This document shows, piece by piece, positions 23,832 to 33,443 of a stretch of DNA of 64,000 nucleotides (its first letter is position 1; every line of letters begins with the position of its first letter). This stretch comes from Dickeya aquatica (GTDB lineage Bacteria; Pseudomonadota; Gammaproteobacteria; Enterobacterales; Enterobacteriaceae): the NCBI RefSeq assembly GCF_900095885.1, contig NZ_LT615367.1, positions 4,030,001 through 4,094,000 on the forward strand. Direction: 5' to 3'. The notes beneath the pieces are model-generated. The model worked only from the letters and a program-made list of their open reading frames with translations. It ran no database searches and was not told where the DNA came from. The position numbers were made by a program, and so were the translations under genes.

Positions 23832-24122
23832 TCACCAGGCCAGTTGCCGGGCATGCAGGGCAGTCAGTCTCACGAACTCAGTATAGTCAACCAGCGTGAC
23901 CATGGTGGAAATTTGCGCAGAAAGGCCACGCGCGTGCACATCTTCTATCAAGGCGTAAACAGGTGCGGGACAGGATGCGCACAGGTGCTCCCAGGCTAAC
24001 GAACCGTCAATGGCCGCAATCACGCCGTCTTGTATCAGCAAAAGCGCATCATCAGCCGTGACCATTCGCAGTAATGCGGGCAAATCGGTGTGATAAGGCG
24101 AATGGGAAAGCGTATGTAGCAT
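23832..24122 (-). CDS. tusB: tRNA 2-thiouridine sulfur carrier TusB
   Basis: A 96-residue subunit of the TusBCD hexamer, which takes sulfur from TusA and passes it to TusE and MnmA for 2-thiolation of wobble uridine 34 in tRNA. The start MLHTLSHSP at 24122 matches the family; an ATG three codons earlier is in frame. It closes the yheO-tusDCB operon. Confidence 0.93.
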   Translation of the reverse strand: MLHTLSHSPYHTDLPALLRMVTADDALLLIQDGVIAAIDGSLAWEHLCASCPAPVYALIEDVHARGLSAQISTMVTLVDYTEFVRLTALHARQLAW

Positions 24123-24132
24123 GGCAGGCAAC

Positions 24133-24495
24133 TCAAAAAGTCAGCACCGTATCATACGTATTCAGTATGGCACGCAGTGCATCAGGGGCCAGTAATTCGA
24201 CATCCAGCACCCAGTTTGTCTGGGGTGATACACCACGCTGGCGCATTGACGTTTCACACAGGTAGCAGTGTTCGATGTCATAAAGCGGCAACACGCCGAA
24301 CGTAGCAATATAATTACGCATCAAAATTTTATCGGGTTGCTGTGCAGGGAGTAGCTGGAATACGCCATCGGCAATAAAGAAAACGCCAATCTCTTCGGTA
24401 AGTGCCGACATCGCCAGCAACGCATCCAGCCCTTCGCGCCCGGCGGAGTTACCGTGGGGCGGCTGGGTAAACACAAAGGCAACGCGACCGGCCAT
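24133..24495 (-). CDS. tusC: tRNA 2-thiouridine sulfur carrier TusC
   Basis: A 120-residue DsrF-like subunit ([46 protein letters not shown]). The ATG at 24495 is preferred because GGAGAAGA lies upstream and the family begins at this point. It lies between tusD and tusB with ten-base gaps. Confidence 0.94.
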   Translation of the reverse strand: MAGRVAFVFTQPPHGNSAGREGLDALLAMSALTEEIGVFFIADGVFQLLPAQQPDKILMRNYIATFGVLPLYDIEHCYLCETSMRQRGVSPQTNWVLDVELLAPDALRAILNTYDTVLTF

Positions 24496-24523
24496 CTTAC
24501 GTCTTCTCCACAACTAGATATCG

Positions 24524-24913
24524 CTAAAACTGAACGACGCGGTCACAGGTGAGCACAGACTCGGACAACTCGCCCAGCCCGCTTAACGCGAACCCTGGCT
24601 GAAGGTTAGTGCCTGTCAGGTTTAACTGCTCTGCCTGTTGAGTATCGGTTACGCCACGCCGTAGCGCGGCTGCCACACACACGTTCAGCGCTACCTGATG
24701 CGTCTGTGCCAATTGCTGCCAGGCACGAATCAGGTCAAACTCATCACTGGCCGGGGCGGTGAGCTGGTTCGCATTCAACACCCCTTCGCGATAGAAAAAC
24801 ACCCGTTCTAACCGGTGCCCTTGAGCAAGCAGCGCCTGCGCAAACTGGAAAGCACTGCTGGCTTGCTGTGTACCATACGCCGGGCCAGTCACCAGCAGGC
24901 AGTAACGCAACAT
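24524..24913 (-). CDS. tusD: tRNA 2-thiouridine sulfurtransferase subunit TusD
   Basis: A 129-residue DsrE-like protein carrying the active-site cysteine in [15 protein letters not shown], which takes the persulfide from TusA. It also shows [20 protein letters not shown] and [13 protein letters not shown]. Its start overlaps the yheO stop by one base, so the genes form one operon. Confidence 0.95.
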   Translation of the reverse strand: MLRYCLLVTGPAYGTQQASSAFQFAQALLAQGHRLERVFFYREGVLNANQLTAPASDEFDLIRAWQQLAQTHQVALNVCVAAALRRGVTDTQQAEQLNLTGTNLQPGFALSGLGELSESVLTCDRVVQF

Positions 24914-25635
24914 CACCGATCGTGCCCGCTGAAGTCGCCACTTTTGAACTGGCGGATGTACAAATACACCGTGTGCTTGGAGATATTTAACCGATCTGCC
25001 ACCTGGTTAATGGCATCTTTGATGTCAAAAATCCCTTTTTCATACAGGTTGAGCACAATCTGGCGGTTTTTGGCATTGTTGGATACGCTGCGGTCAGCAT
25101 TCACCTCTTCGATGGTAAATTCCAGCGTCTGTGCCACCAGCTCATCAACCGAGGAGGCAAAATTCACCGAAGAAGCCACTTCCTTGATTTCTGGCGGCAG
25201 GAAGGTTTGCATAATCTGAGAGAACGGCACATCAAGGTTCATATTGATGCACAATAAGCCAATCACACGCTGCTCACGGTTGCGAATAGCAATGGTCACG
25301 GATTTCATTAGCACACCGCTCTTGGCGCGCGTGAAGTAAGCTTTGGAGACGCTGCTATCCTCACCGGCCATATCATGCAACATGCGCAGCGCCAAATCGG
25401 TAATGGGTGAGCCGATTTTACGTCCGGTATGTTCACCGTTTGCAATGCGCACAGCCGAACACTTCAGGTCTTCCAACGAATGCAACACTATCTCGCAATG
25501 ATCGCCAATCAACATCGCCAGACCGTCAACCACCGCTTCATACGATTTCAGTATCTCGTAATCCGTTGGCAGAAACGGGCGCTGGTCCAGTAAGTCAAGA
25601 TCATGGGATTCGCCATTCACAAGCGAAGTAGACAT
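24913..25635 (-). CDS. yheO: YheO family transcriptional regulator (PAS-like plus HTH)
   Basis: A 240-residue protein, the E. coli YheO length. An N-terminal YheO-like PAS domain (about 20-140: [20 protein letters not shown]) is followed by a C-terminal helix-turn-helix of the DauR/YheO type ([36 protein letters not shown]). The ligand is not known. It heads the yheO-tusDCB operon, so it may control tRNA thiolation genes. The start MSTSLVNGE was chosen by family alignment from memory. Confidence 0.93.
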   Translation of the reverse strand: MSTSLVNGESHDLDLLDQRPFLPTDYEILKSYEAVVDGLAMLIGDHCEIVLHSLEDLKCSAVRIANGEHTGRKIGSPITDLALRMLHDMAGEDSSVSKAYFTRAKSGVLMKSVTIAIRNREQRVIGLLCINMNLDVPFSQIMQTFLPPEIKEVASSVNFASSVDELVAQTLEFTIEEVNADRSVSNNAKNRQIVLNLYEKGIFDIKDAINQVADRLNISKHTVYLYIRQFKSGDFSGHDR

Positions 25636-25745
25636 GACAGGCACCACCCTCAACGTCATTATCATTGTATTTGACAGGGCAATAAGTTTATCAAATAACC
25701 CCGACCTCGTCCTTTGTATTTCACGTTACGCTCGCACTGTGGCAT

Positions 25746-25762
25746 CTTAAGGTTGAGTTAAT
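25746..25762 (+). promoter_or_regulatory. PmrA (BasR) box upstream of eptA
   Basis: CTTAAG, five bases, GTTAAT lies 56 bases before the eptA start. This is the tandem hexamer HTTAAK-N5-HTTAAK arrangement bound by phosphorylated PmrA in Salmonella and E. coli. It implies that the downstream eptA-pmrA-pmrB operon is autoregulated. Confidence 0.75.
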
Positions 25763-25817
25763 TTACGCTCTTTAGAGTGCGTCACATCACGTTTTTCCGC
25801 ATGGATGGCCAATCCTC

Positions 25818-27461
25818 ATGTTTAAAATGCCTCGAATCTCCCGCCCAGTCTGGAGCAGCTTTACTTATAACCTGATATTTTCCGCTTTTATCACACTGGT
25901 ACAAAACGTTGCCTATTACCGTCAGGTTTCTCATTTAGTCGAGGTCACAACCCTGCGCGATGGTCTGTTTTTAGCGTCCATGCCGTTAGTGATTTTTTCT
26001 GTTTTGAATATTCTTTTAATTCTGCTTTGTTTTTCCTGGCTACGTCAGATAGTGGTAGCGCTGCTGCTCATCGGCGGCGCGGCCGTGCAATATTTCATGA
26101 TTAATTACGGCATCATCATCGACCGCATCATGATGCAAAATGTGTTTGAAACCACCGCCGCCGAGTCAATGGCTCTGGTGACACCGCAATATGTCATCTG
26201 GTTAACGTTGCTGGGTATCCTACCTGCGCTGGTGGCGTTATGGATAAAAATCAAGCCGATGCCGTTAACTTACCTGGCCGTCGGGGCGCGTTGCCTCCAT
26301 GTCATGGTATCGATTATGGCCATTTTGCTGGTAGCCGCGTTTTTCTATAAAGATTACGCTTCACTGATGCGCAACAATAAAGAACTGGTCAAATCACTGA
26401 CTCCCAGTAACCTGATTTTCGCCAATATTTCGTATTACCGACACCGTGCACAGAGTAATCTGCCGTTAGTGCAAATTGGTCAGGATGCGCATAAAAAGCC
26501 GACACCATCTGATAATGGCAAGAAAAACCTGGTCATTCTGGTCGTAGGAGAAACCTCTCGCGCCGAAAATTTCTCCCTCGGCGGTTACAGCAAGCCGACC
26601 AACCCACGGCTGACCAAGCAAAACGTGGTCTACTTCAGCCAAACCACCTCTTGCGGCACCTCTACCGGTGTTTCCGTTCCCTGTATGTTTTCCAACATGC
26701 CAAGAGACAGCTATGACGAGCAACTGGCATCGCACCAGGAAGGGTTGCTGGATGTTCTGCAACATGCCGATGTTAACGTGCGCTGGCACGAAAATGATGG
26801 CGGTTGCAAAGGCGCTTGCGCCCGGGTTGCCACGCAAGACATCATTAACCTGAACCTGCCGGAACTGTGTTCAAACGGTGAGTGTCTTGACGAAGCGCTG
26901 TTTAGCGGCCTGGAAGAACACATTAACCAATTGAATAATGACGGTATTATCGTACTGCATACTATGGGCAGCCACGGGCCGGCCTATTATCAACGTTACC
27001 CTGACACCTTCAAGGTATTTACCCCAAGCTGTGACACGAACCAAATCCAAACGTGCTCACGAGAATCATTAATCAATACTTACGACAATACGATTCTCTA
27101 CATAGACTATATTGTTGATAAGGCAATTAATGTCTTGAAAGGGCATCAGGATAAGTTTAATACCGCTTTGGTCTACCTCTCTGACCACGGCGAGTCTCTG
27201 GGTGAGGATGGGGTGTATTTGCACAGCATGCCGTATGCCATCGCCCCGACACAGCAAACGCATATCCCGATGCTCATGTGGTTTTCCAGCGGCTATCAGC
27301 AACAATTTGCCATTAATGACAGCTGCATGCGTAAACAAGCCAGCGAGCAGCGTTTCTCCCAGGACAATTTGTTCCATACCGTTCTGGGCATGTTTAACAT
27401 TGCGACCCAGGAATATCAGGCATCGCTTGATATCCTGCAATCGTGTCGGGGCACTTCATGA
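25818..27461 (+). CDS. eptA: Phosphoethanolamine transferase EptA (PmrC), lipid A-modifying
   Basis: EptA moves phosphoethanolamine from phosphatidylethanolamine to lipid A in the inner membrane, lowering negative charge and affinity for polymyxin. The 547 residues have five hydrophobic segments in the first ~175 residues and a periplasmic sulfatase-like domain with Glu245 in VGETSR, the nucleophile Thr281 in SCGTSTG, and Asp456-His457 in LSDHGES. Paired cysteines that stabilise the domain are present. The start has no strong ribosome-binding site. It overlaps pmrA by four bases. Confidence 0.95.
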   Translation: MFKMPRISRPVWSSFTYNLIFSAFITLVQNVAYYRQVSHLVEVTTLRDGLFLASMPLVIFSVLNILLILLCFSWLRQIVVALLLIGGAAVQYFMINYGIIIDRIMMQNVFETTAAESMALVTPQYVIWLTLLGILPALVALWIKIKPMPLTYLAVGARCLHVMVSIMAILLVAAFFYKDYASLMRNNKELVKSLTPSNLIFANISYYRHRAQSNLPLVQIGQDAHKKPTPSDNGKKNLVILVVGETSRAENFSLGGYSKPTNPRLTKQNVVYFSQTTSCGTSTGVSVPCMFSNMPRDSYDEQLASHQEGLLDVLQHADVNVRWHENDGGCKGACARVATQDIINLNLPELCSNGECLDEALFSGLEEHINQLNNDGIIVLHTMGSHGPAYYQRYPDTFKVFTPSCDTNQIQTCSRESLINTYDNTILYIDYIVDKAINVLKGHQDKFNTALVYLSDHGESLGEDGVYLHSMPYAIAPTQQTHIPMLMWFSSGYQQQFAINDSCMRKQASEQRFSQDNLFHTVLGMFNIATQEYQASLDILQSCRGTS

Positions 27462-28126
27462 AACTGTTGATTGTTGAAGATGATGCGTTGTTACAGGAAG
27501 GGTTGTTACAGGCGATGCGCCACGAGGGTTATGTGTGTGATTGCGCCGCCACCGCCCGCGAAGCAGACGCACTGATTGTTAGCGCCCACTATAGCCTGGT
27601 GGTGCTGGATTTGGGGCTACCCGATGAAGATGGCCTCACCTTGCTGGGCCGCTGGCGGCGGAATAATTACAAGCAGCCGGTGTTGATCCTGACCGCTCGC
27701 GACACGGTAGATGACCGCGTAATCGGCCTCGATGTCGGGGCGGATGATTACATGATAAAACCCTTTGCACTGAGCGAATTTCAGGCCCGGGTTCGGGCGC
27801 TGATACGCCGTCATCAAGGTTCCAGCGATAGCTGGATCCGGGTGGATAACATTACGCTTGATCTCAACAATCAGCAGGTGATGCTGGATGAGAAACCGGT
27901 GGTGCTGACGCCCAAAGAGTTTGCGATTTTGTCGCGGCTTATCTTAAAAGCCGGCTCTCAGGTGCACCGCGAAGTGCTGCATCAGGATCTCTACAGTTGG
28001 GATGATGACCCCTCCTCCAATTCACTGGAAGTTCACATCCACAACCTGCGGCAGAAAATTGGTAAAAACCGCATCAAAACGCTGCGTGGCTTTGGTTATC
28101 TGTTAACCAAGGACGATCAATCATGA
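27458..28126 (+). CDS. pmrA: Two-component response regulator PmrA/BasR
   Basis: A 222-residue OmpR/PhoB-type regulator. The receiver has the acidic pocket VEDD, the phosphorylated Asp51 in [12 protein letters not shown], Thr in LTARD and Lys in DYMIKPF; the C-terminal winged helix shows LTPKEFAIL and VEVHI-like [17 protein letters not shown] at 27458 overlaps the eptA stop (ATGA), and its own stop overlaps pmrB the same way. The nearby PmrA box and eptA neighbour support PmrA rather than QseB. Confidence 0.93.
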   Translation: MKLLIVEDDALLQEGLLQAMRHEGYVCDCAATAREADALIVSAHYSLVVLDLGLPDEDGLTLLGRWRRNNYKQPVLILTARDTVDDRVIGLDVGADDYMIKPFALSEFQARVRALIRRHQGSSDSWIRVDNITLDLNNQQVMLDEKPVVLTPKEFAILSRLILKAGSQVHREVLHQDLYSWDDDPSSNSLEVHIHNLRQKIGKNRIKTLRGFGYLLTKDDQS

Positions 28127-29256
28127 AGCTATTTCCACGCCCTTCTCCACTGGAGCGTACCGCCAGTATCCGTACCCGATTAATTCTGACGCTGGGGTGC
28201 ATTTTACTGGTCTGCCAGTTATTGAGTGTGGTTTGGCTGTGGCACGAAAGTGAAGAGCAGATTCAGTTACTGGTGGAGCAGACGCTACACGCAACAGACC
28301 TCAATCAGGACATTGAGCTTGAGGTTCATGAAGCCATTGCCTCGCTAAGTATTCCAAGCCTGGTGATGGTGATTGCCTCACTGGTGATGTGCGCCCATGC
28401 CGTGAACTGGATAACCCGGCCATTGCTCAAACTTCAGGACGAATTGCACAATCGCACGGCAGAAAACCTGGAACCGCTGCAACAGCGTAGCGACGTCACC
28501 GAAATCGCGGCGGTCATCGCCAGCATGAATCAGCTCTTCGTCCGTTTTAGTGAGTCGCTGCGCCGTGACAGGCAGTTTGCCTCGAATGTCGCTCATGAGC
28601 TGCGCACGCCACTGGCAGGCATCAGGCTGAGTCTGGAACTGCACGAACAACTGCACCATATTGATTGCCAGCCATTAATAAAACGCGTGGATCAACTGAC
28701 AAAAACCATTGAACAACTGTTATTGCTGGCCCGTGCCAGTAACGAGCTGGCTGCCGGGCATTATGAGATGATCTCGCTGCTGGAGGACGTCATCGCCCCC
28801 AAACAGGACGAACTGGAAGAAATGGTCGCACTACGCCATCAGCAGCTTAACTGGCGACACCCGGCACACATCAGACGCGTGCCGGGCAACATGACGTTGA
28901 TACAACTGCTGTTACGCAATCTGGTGGAAAATGCGCATCGCTATAGCCCGGAAAACAGCACTATCACTATTACCATCACTGAACACGATGATGACAGTAC
29001 CGAGTTTATTGTCGCCGATGAAGGGCCGGGCATTAACGAATCACAGGTCGGTGAATTGACCAAAGCCTTTGTGCGTATGGATACCCGCTATGGCGGTATA
29101 GGCCTTGGGCTGAGTATTGTCACCCGTATCGTGCAACTGCATTACGGCGAGTTTTTTCTGGAAAATCGCAGCGACAGAACCGGAACCCAGGCGCGGGTGG
29201 TATTTCGATACCGCGATGATGGCCTGGCAGGCTATGAGCCGCAGGGCGCGGCCTGA
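28123..29256 (+). CDS. pmrB: Sensor histidine kinase PmrB/BasS
   Basis: A 377-residue inner-membrane kinase. TM1 (about 19-41) and TM2 (about 78-97) enclose a short periplasmic loop containing ESEE, an ExxE pattern like the Fe(III)-binding motif of PmrB, and further acidic residues. A HAMP-like linker follows, then His158 in [14 protein letters not shown], the N box [12 protein letters not shown], and G boxes DEGPGI and GIGLGLSIV. It activates PmrA for lipid A modification. Iron or peptide sensing is inferred from the family. Confidence 0.9.
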   Translation: MKLFPRPSPLERTASIRTRLILTLGCILLVCQLLSVVWLWHESEEQIQLLVEQTLHATDLNQDIELEVHEAIASLSIPSLVMVIASLVMCAHAVNWITRPLLKLQDELHNRTAENLEPLQQRSDVTEIAAVIASMNQLFVRFSESLRRDRQFASNVAHELRTPLAGIRLSLELHEQLHHIDCQPLIKRVDQLTKTIEQLLLLARASNELAAGHYEMISLLEDVIAPKQDELEEMVALRHQQLNWRHPAHIRRVPGNMTLIQLLLRNLVENAHRYSPENSTITITITEHDDDSTEFIVADEGPGINESQVGELTKAFVRMDTRYGGIGLGLSIVTRIVQLHYGEFFLENRSDRTGTQARVVFRYRDDGLAGYEPQGAA

Positions 29257-29296
29257 AAGGCTGAATAACGCGCTTGTCAGTGACGTATCCTGAGAC

Positions 29297-29336
29297 AAAA
29301 AAATACCGCCGGTGTTGCGCACCAGCGGTATTTTTT
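29297..29336. terminator. Bidirectional terminator between pmrB and fkpA
   Basis: AAAAAAATACCGC pairs with GCGGTATTTTTT across an inner GGTG/CACC stem and small loop. T runs occur on both strands, so it can end both pmrB (plus) and fkpA (minus). Confidence 0.88.
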
Positions 29337-29386
29337 GTGCCTGCGCCCTGCTGTCAGGCGCGGCCATAACGCTTATTGCAACGCAC

Positions 29387-30259
29387 TTACTGTGCGGTTT
29401 TCTTCGCTTTTTCGTCAGCCGGTTTTTCAGCTTTTGCGGCATCAGCCTTCGGTGCATCAGCGGCTTTCGCTTCGGCATCCGCTTTGATATCCAGCAATTC
29501 AACTTCAAACACCAGCGTAGAGTTAGCCGGAATACCCGGCACGCCCGCTTCGCCGTAAGCCAGTGCCGGTGGGATCACAAGCTTGATCTTGCCGCCCTTC
29601 TTCACATGCTTGAGGCCTTCTGTCCAGCCGGGAATAACGCCATCCAGACGGAAAGAGAGCGGCTCGCCGCGTTTGTAGGAGTTATCAAACTCCGCACCAT
29701 CAACCAGTGAGCCTTTGTAGTTCACAACAACGGTGTCACTGTCTTTCGGTGCATTACCGGTTCCTTCTTTATCTACCTGATAAAGCAGGCCGGATTCGGT
29801 TTTCTTCACGCCCTTCTCTTTAGCAAAGGTATCGCGATATTTGGTGCCTTTATCCGCGTTATCTTTCGCATCCTGCTTCATTTTCGTCTGGGCGGCTTCT
29901 TTAACGCGGCCCTCAAATGATTGCAGCGTTTTCTCTATCTCTTCATCAGACAGTTTGCTCTTGTCTGCAAACGCATCCTGTACCCCCTGGATCAACTGCT
30001 GCTTATCCAGTTTGATACCCAATTTTTCCTGTTCTTTCAGGGAATTATCCATGTAACGACCCAAAGAAGCGCCCAGTGCATACGCGGCAGCTTCTTCGTC
30101 GCTCTTGAATTTTGACGGTGCAGCTTTCGTCGCATCAACCGCAGCCGGTGCAGCATTTGCCGCATCCGTGGTTTTAACCGCTTCTTCAGCCATAACACCC
30201 GTGCTCAAGGCCAGTCCCATAGCCGCCGTCAACAGCGTGACTTTAAACAGTGATTTCAT
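29387..30259 (-). CDS. fkpA: Periplasmic FKBP-type peptidyl-prolyl isomerase FkpA
   Basis: A 290-residue chaperone and prolyl isomerase of the envelope stress response. It has a signal peptide ([20 protein letters not shown], cleavage after VMA), an N-terminal helical dimerisation domain and a C-terminal FKBP domain ([60 protein letters not shown]). The tail is unusually rich in Ala, Lys and Asp (about 255-290). The ATG at 30259 follows GGAGAGATGG. Confidence 0.96.
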   Translation of the reverse strand: MKSLFKVTLLTAAMGLALSTGVMAEEAVKTTDAANAAPAAVDATKAAPSKFKSDEEAAAYALGASLGRYMDNSLKEQEKLGIKLDKQQLIQGVQDAFADKSKLSDEEIEKTLQSFEGRVKEAAQTKMKQDAKDNADKGTKYRDTFAKEKGVKKTESGLLYQVDKEGTGNAPKDSDTVVVNYKGSLVDGAEFDNSYKRGEPLSFRLDGVIPGWTEGLKHVKKGGKIKLVIPPALAYGEAGVPGIPANSTLVFEVELLDIKADAEAKAADAPKADAAKAEKPADEKAKKTAQ

Positions 30260-30471
30260 CCATCTCTCCAACATTCGGAGCACCATGCCCCGGCAACATT
30301 AACATTTCGCCAGCTACTATAACGTCGTGCATAAAGACAATACAACGACGTGCCGCACCGGATAGCGAAAAATTCCGCCCCGCCGTCAGCGCGCGCGATG
30401 ACATGCGGTTTTACTACCAGAAATTTCCGCTTTCTGACACACTCTGCGCACATCGCAGCGGAGGAAACACA

Positions 30472-30690
30472 ATGTCACTATCATCACTGGAGCAACGGCT
30501 CGAATTGCTGGAAAGCCGCCTGGCCTTTCAGGATATGACCATTGAGGAGTTGAACCAGATTGTGGTTCAGCACGAACTGGAAATGGCGCGGTTGCGCGAG
30601 CAATTGCGGCTGATGACCGAAAAACTGCGCACAGCCTCGCTTTCCATGATTGCCTCGCAATCTGAAGAGACGCCACCGCCGCATTACTGA
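30472..30690 (+). CDS. slyX: SlyX family coiled-coil protein
   Basis: A 72-residue coiled-coil protein of unknown role ([30 protein letters not shown]) ending in the conserved PPPHY. The start follows GGAGG by seven bases. It is divergent from fkpA, as in E. coli. Confidence 0.93.
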   Translation: MSLSSLEQRLELLESRLAFQDMTIEELNQIVVQHELEMARLREQLRLMTEKLRTASLSMIASQSEETPPPHY

Positions 30691-30754
30691 ATCACTGCCA
30701 GCAGCACCCGGTGCGTCACAAGCGGCCTGCCCCACGGGCAAGCGGGTCAGGCAG

Positions 30755-31798
30755 TCAGGCTTTACGCCACTGCCGGGGGCTGATGCCGAACCAACGGCGA
30801 AACGCGCGGGAAAAGGCACTGACCTCAGAATAACCGAGTAAAAACGCCATTTCGGAAATCGACAGCTGGCGCTGTTGCAGATAGTGCGTGGCCATTTCAC
30901 AGCGCACCTTCTCCACCAGTTGGGTAAAGGTGATGCCCTCTTCTTTCAGGCGGCGCTGTAAAGACCAACTCGAGAGTCCTAACTGTTCGGCCACCTCTTC
31001 CAGTGCCGGTTCGCCCTGCGGCAGCGCCTGGCGTAACCGCGCCCGCGCCATCTCAACCACACTTTGCTGCGGCACGTCGCTATTGAGCTGGCGTAGCGCA
31101 TCCTGCACCACCAGCAGCAACAGCGGGTCATGTTCCGGCATGGCCCGCATCACATCCCGTTTAGGGATCAGCAAGGAGTTGAACGGTTGGTCAAAATAGA
31201 CTGGCGCATCAAACACTTTACAGTGCTCATGCCACTGCTCGGGGCGGGGATGTTCAAAATGCACTGCACGGGGAGCCCAGTTTTTACCGGCAGCATGACG
31301 AATCAGGTTTAAGATCATCCCCAGTGTCAGTTCCGCATCCTGACGGCAGTGCAAGATTGCACCGTGGCGCACCTGATAGTCAAAGCGCCAGCAGTCACCT
31401 TTATCCACCAGACGGATCAGGGTGTCGTGCTGATGAAACGGGAAAGCGGTGACGACGTTATGCAATGCCTGCTCCAGCGTGGCACTGCATAACCCGACAT
31501 AGCCTATCAACCCAAGGGACTGCGGTTTAAATTGCCTGCCATAGTGCAAACCGAAGTTATCACAGGCGGAATAACGCGCGGCTTCTTCCAATACCCGGCA
31601 ATAGTTAACCAACCCGACACTCAGCGTCGGGCAGCCGAGCCGTTCCGGGTCAATACCGCTGATGCCCAAAATGCGATCGACATCGCCGCCCTTCTCACCA
31701 ATAAACGCCGTCAGGCCGGATGCCGCCGCGGCCAGAACCCCGTGGTGCCCGATGGGTAACGCCGCAAGCGGCGGGAGTCGAAAAGAGGGGTTTTCCAT
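30755..31798 (-). CDS. AraC family regulator with arabinose-binding-like N-terminal domain
   Basis: A 347-residue regulator. Residues about 25-210 resemble the AraC-type arabinose-binding/OruR N-terminal domain (GLIGYVGLCSATLEQALHNV), and about 240-345 form the two-HTH AraC domain (EVAEQLGLSSWSLQRRLKEE, SISEMAFLLGYSEVSAFSRA, FRRWFGISPRQWRK). It lies between slyX and slyD together with a kinase and an amine permease, an insertion relative to E. coli, so it probably controls those genes. The effector is unknown. Confidence 0.88.
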   Translation of the reverse strand: MENPSFRLPPLAALPIGHHGVLAAAASGLTAFIGEKGGDVDRILGISGIDPERLGCPTLSVGLVNYCRVLEEAARYSACDNFGLHYGRQFKPQSLGLIGYVGLCSATLEQALHNVVTAFPFHQHDTLIRLVDKGDCWRFDYQVRHGAILHCRQDAELTLGMILNLIRHAAGKNWAPRAVHFEHPRPEQWHEHCKVFDAPVYFDQPFNSLLIPKRDVMRAMPEHDPLLLLVVQDALRQLNSDVPQQSVVEMARARLRQALPQGEPALEEVAEQLGLSSWSLQRRLKEEGITFTQLVEKVRCEMATHYLQQRQLSISEMAFLLGYSEVSAFSRAFRRWFGISPRQWRKA

Positions 31799-32009
31799 GA
31801 TGCTGCCTCACACAACCGACACAATATTATCAACCTGCAATTTCCATACCATTCATAACGCATTGATAAACATCGGGTCATATGGATAAGGCGGCCATCA
31901 AGGCACTGGCGGACAGCGCTGTTTGCGCGGTTATGGTGCACCCAGCGGGCAAAGATGCCGCACATTCCGCTAGCCGCTGCGCATCAGTGGATGAGGCGCA
32001 GCGGCTGGC

Positions 32010-33011
32010 TCAGGCTCCCACCGGCAAGGCACAGTTTTCCAGATAGCGGCGGCACAGCCGCACACTGTGCGCACTCCAGTCAGCCCCCAGGCTAATCGCC
32101 TGCTCCGTCTGGCTATGGGAACCGACCCAGGCCATCAGTTGAATACGCCGCTGAATCAGCAACGCCGGGATAACCGCCTTATCCTCTGCGCTCAACGGAC
32201 AGATACGCTGATAGCCTGCCAGCCAGCCGTTTACCCAGTCCGGCGCGCTGGGGTGATGTTCCACAAAACTGATAGCCGCCGCCAGATCGTGCAAATACCA
32301 GCTAAAACCGCAATCATCAAAATCAATCACCCGGGTTTCCCCCGCGTGCAGCAACAAATTGGTGAGGCGGAGATCGGCGTGAATCAACCCGTAACGCTGG
32401 CTATCCTTACCATATGCCGCCAGCGTTTCACGCACCTGTGCCAGGGTTTCTTCAATAATCGGGTGATCCGCCGCGTGCAGGTTCGGCGCGTCCTGCCAGC
32501 GCCCCCAATGCCCCCTGGGCCCGACCATCGTCTCGTGATCCCAGATGATGCGACGAAAGCCTTGCGGTGCAGCCCAGCGGCGACTGTGCTGATGCAGCCG
32601 GGCGGTGATGGCCCCAAGTTGTTCGAAAGCCGCCGCATCGACGGCGGTCGTCGGCATCACGCCGTCAATCCAGTGGAATAACACCACGTTGCGAGTGGTG
32701 CCATCATCCATGATGACGGTTTGCACCTTCTCGCCATCCAGCCCGCTGAGCGCCTGCGGTACGGTAATTCCCTCGGCACGCAGCGCATCAAGCCACAGCA
32801 GCTCGCAGGCTATCTCCTCACGCTGATGGTAGCCGGGGCGATGAATACGCATCGCATAGCGCTTGCCCTGCGCCTGCAAGCTGTAAGTGGCATTCTCCGA
32901 GCGACACAACAATGCCAGAGAGCCCTGCAACACCGCCGGGTAACGTTGCATCGCCCGCGCGGCCAACTGGTCAAGAGTAGTGTTATCAAGCGTATCGTAC
33001 TGTTCAGCCAT
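32010..33011 (-). CDS. APH/choline kinase-family phosphotransferase
   Basis: A 333-residue kinase-like protein. It shows an N-lobe with a lysine-like region (GKRYAMRIHRPG), the Brenner motif HADLRLTNLLL and the metal-binding IDFDDCGFSWYLHDLA, hallmarks of the aminoglycoside phosphotransferase/choline kinase fold. The substrate cannot be read from sequence. Its neighbours, an ethanolamine-type permease and an AraC regulator, suggest a small amine or amino alcohol. The ATG at 33011 is chosen over an in-frame TTG at 33041. Confidence 0.8.
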   Translation of the reverse strand: MAEQYDTLDNTTLDQLAARAMQRYPAVLQGSLALLCRSENATYSLQAQGKRYAMRIHRPGYHQREEIACELLWLDALRAEGITVPQALSGLDGEKVQTVIMDDGTTRNVVLFHWIDGVMPTTAVDAAAFEQLGAITARLHQHSRRWAAPQGFRRIIWDHETMVGPRGHWGRWQDAPNLHAADHPIIEETLAQVRETLAAYGKDSQRYGLIHADLRLTNLLLHAGETRVIDFDDCGFSWYLHDLAAAISFVEHHPSAPDWVNGWLAGYQRICPLSAEDKAVIPALLIQRRIQLMAWVGSHSQTEQAISLGADWSAHSVRLCRRYLENCALPVGA

Positions 33012-33041
33012 ATCCTGTTGCCCCACGGTTATCTTATCCAA

Positions 33042-33443
33042 CGGGGTGCCCGTGACAGGGCACTGCCAGGCTTTCAGGATGAAATCTCTTGTGCTGTGAT
33101 GCTTGACGCAAAACCATCATTACTTGACCGCACACCACCTCCCCCCATCCGGCGGCAGGCCGTTTGACCGCAGAGCGCAAAAATCTCCGGGTTGGTGTCA
33201 AGTCACCGGCACAGCGCTGGCGCATTATCGGCAACAAGCGGGCCTCCCGGCACCTCCGGCAGGCTAACGGCATGACAAAGATACCCAGCGCACGGACAAA
33301 AACCATGCCCCGCCTCAATCAACGAATCGCCATACGGTTCTGAGAAACCCGCCATTTAGCGGACGGTTAACCATCCATTTTTTAGCCATCAATGGTGATG
33401 AGAACCGGTTGTTTTCATCCCACGTCTTATAGGGGAGAGCGTC
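33042..33443. other. Divergent intergenic region between kinase and permease genes
   Basis: About 400 bases without a convincing gene. It must hold the promoters of both the kinase (minus) and the permease (plus). An open frame on the minus strand at 33034-33318 lacks protein-like composition and a ribosome-binding site. No clear repeat or operator was recognised. Confidence 0.6.

Noticed and set aside
33034..33318. 94-codon minus-strand frame upstream of the kinase
   Set aside because: It overlaps the kinase start, is extremely rich in Arg and Cys and has no ribosome-binding site; it is more likely promoter DNA.
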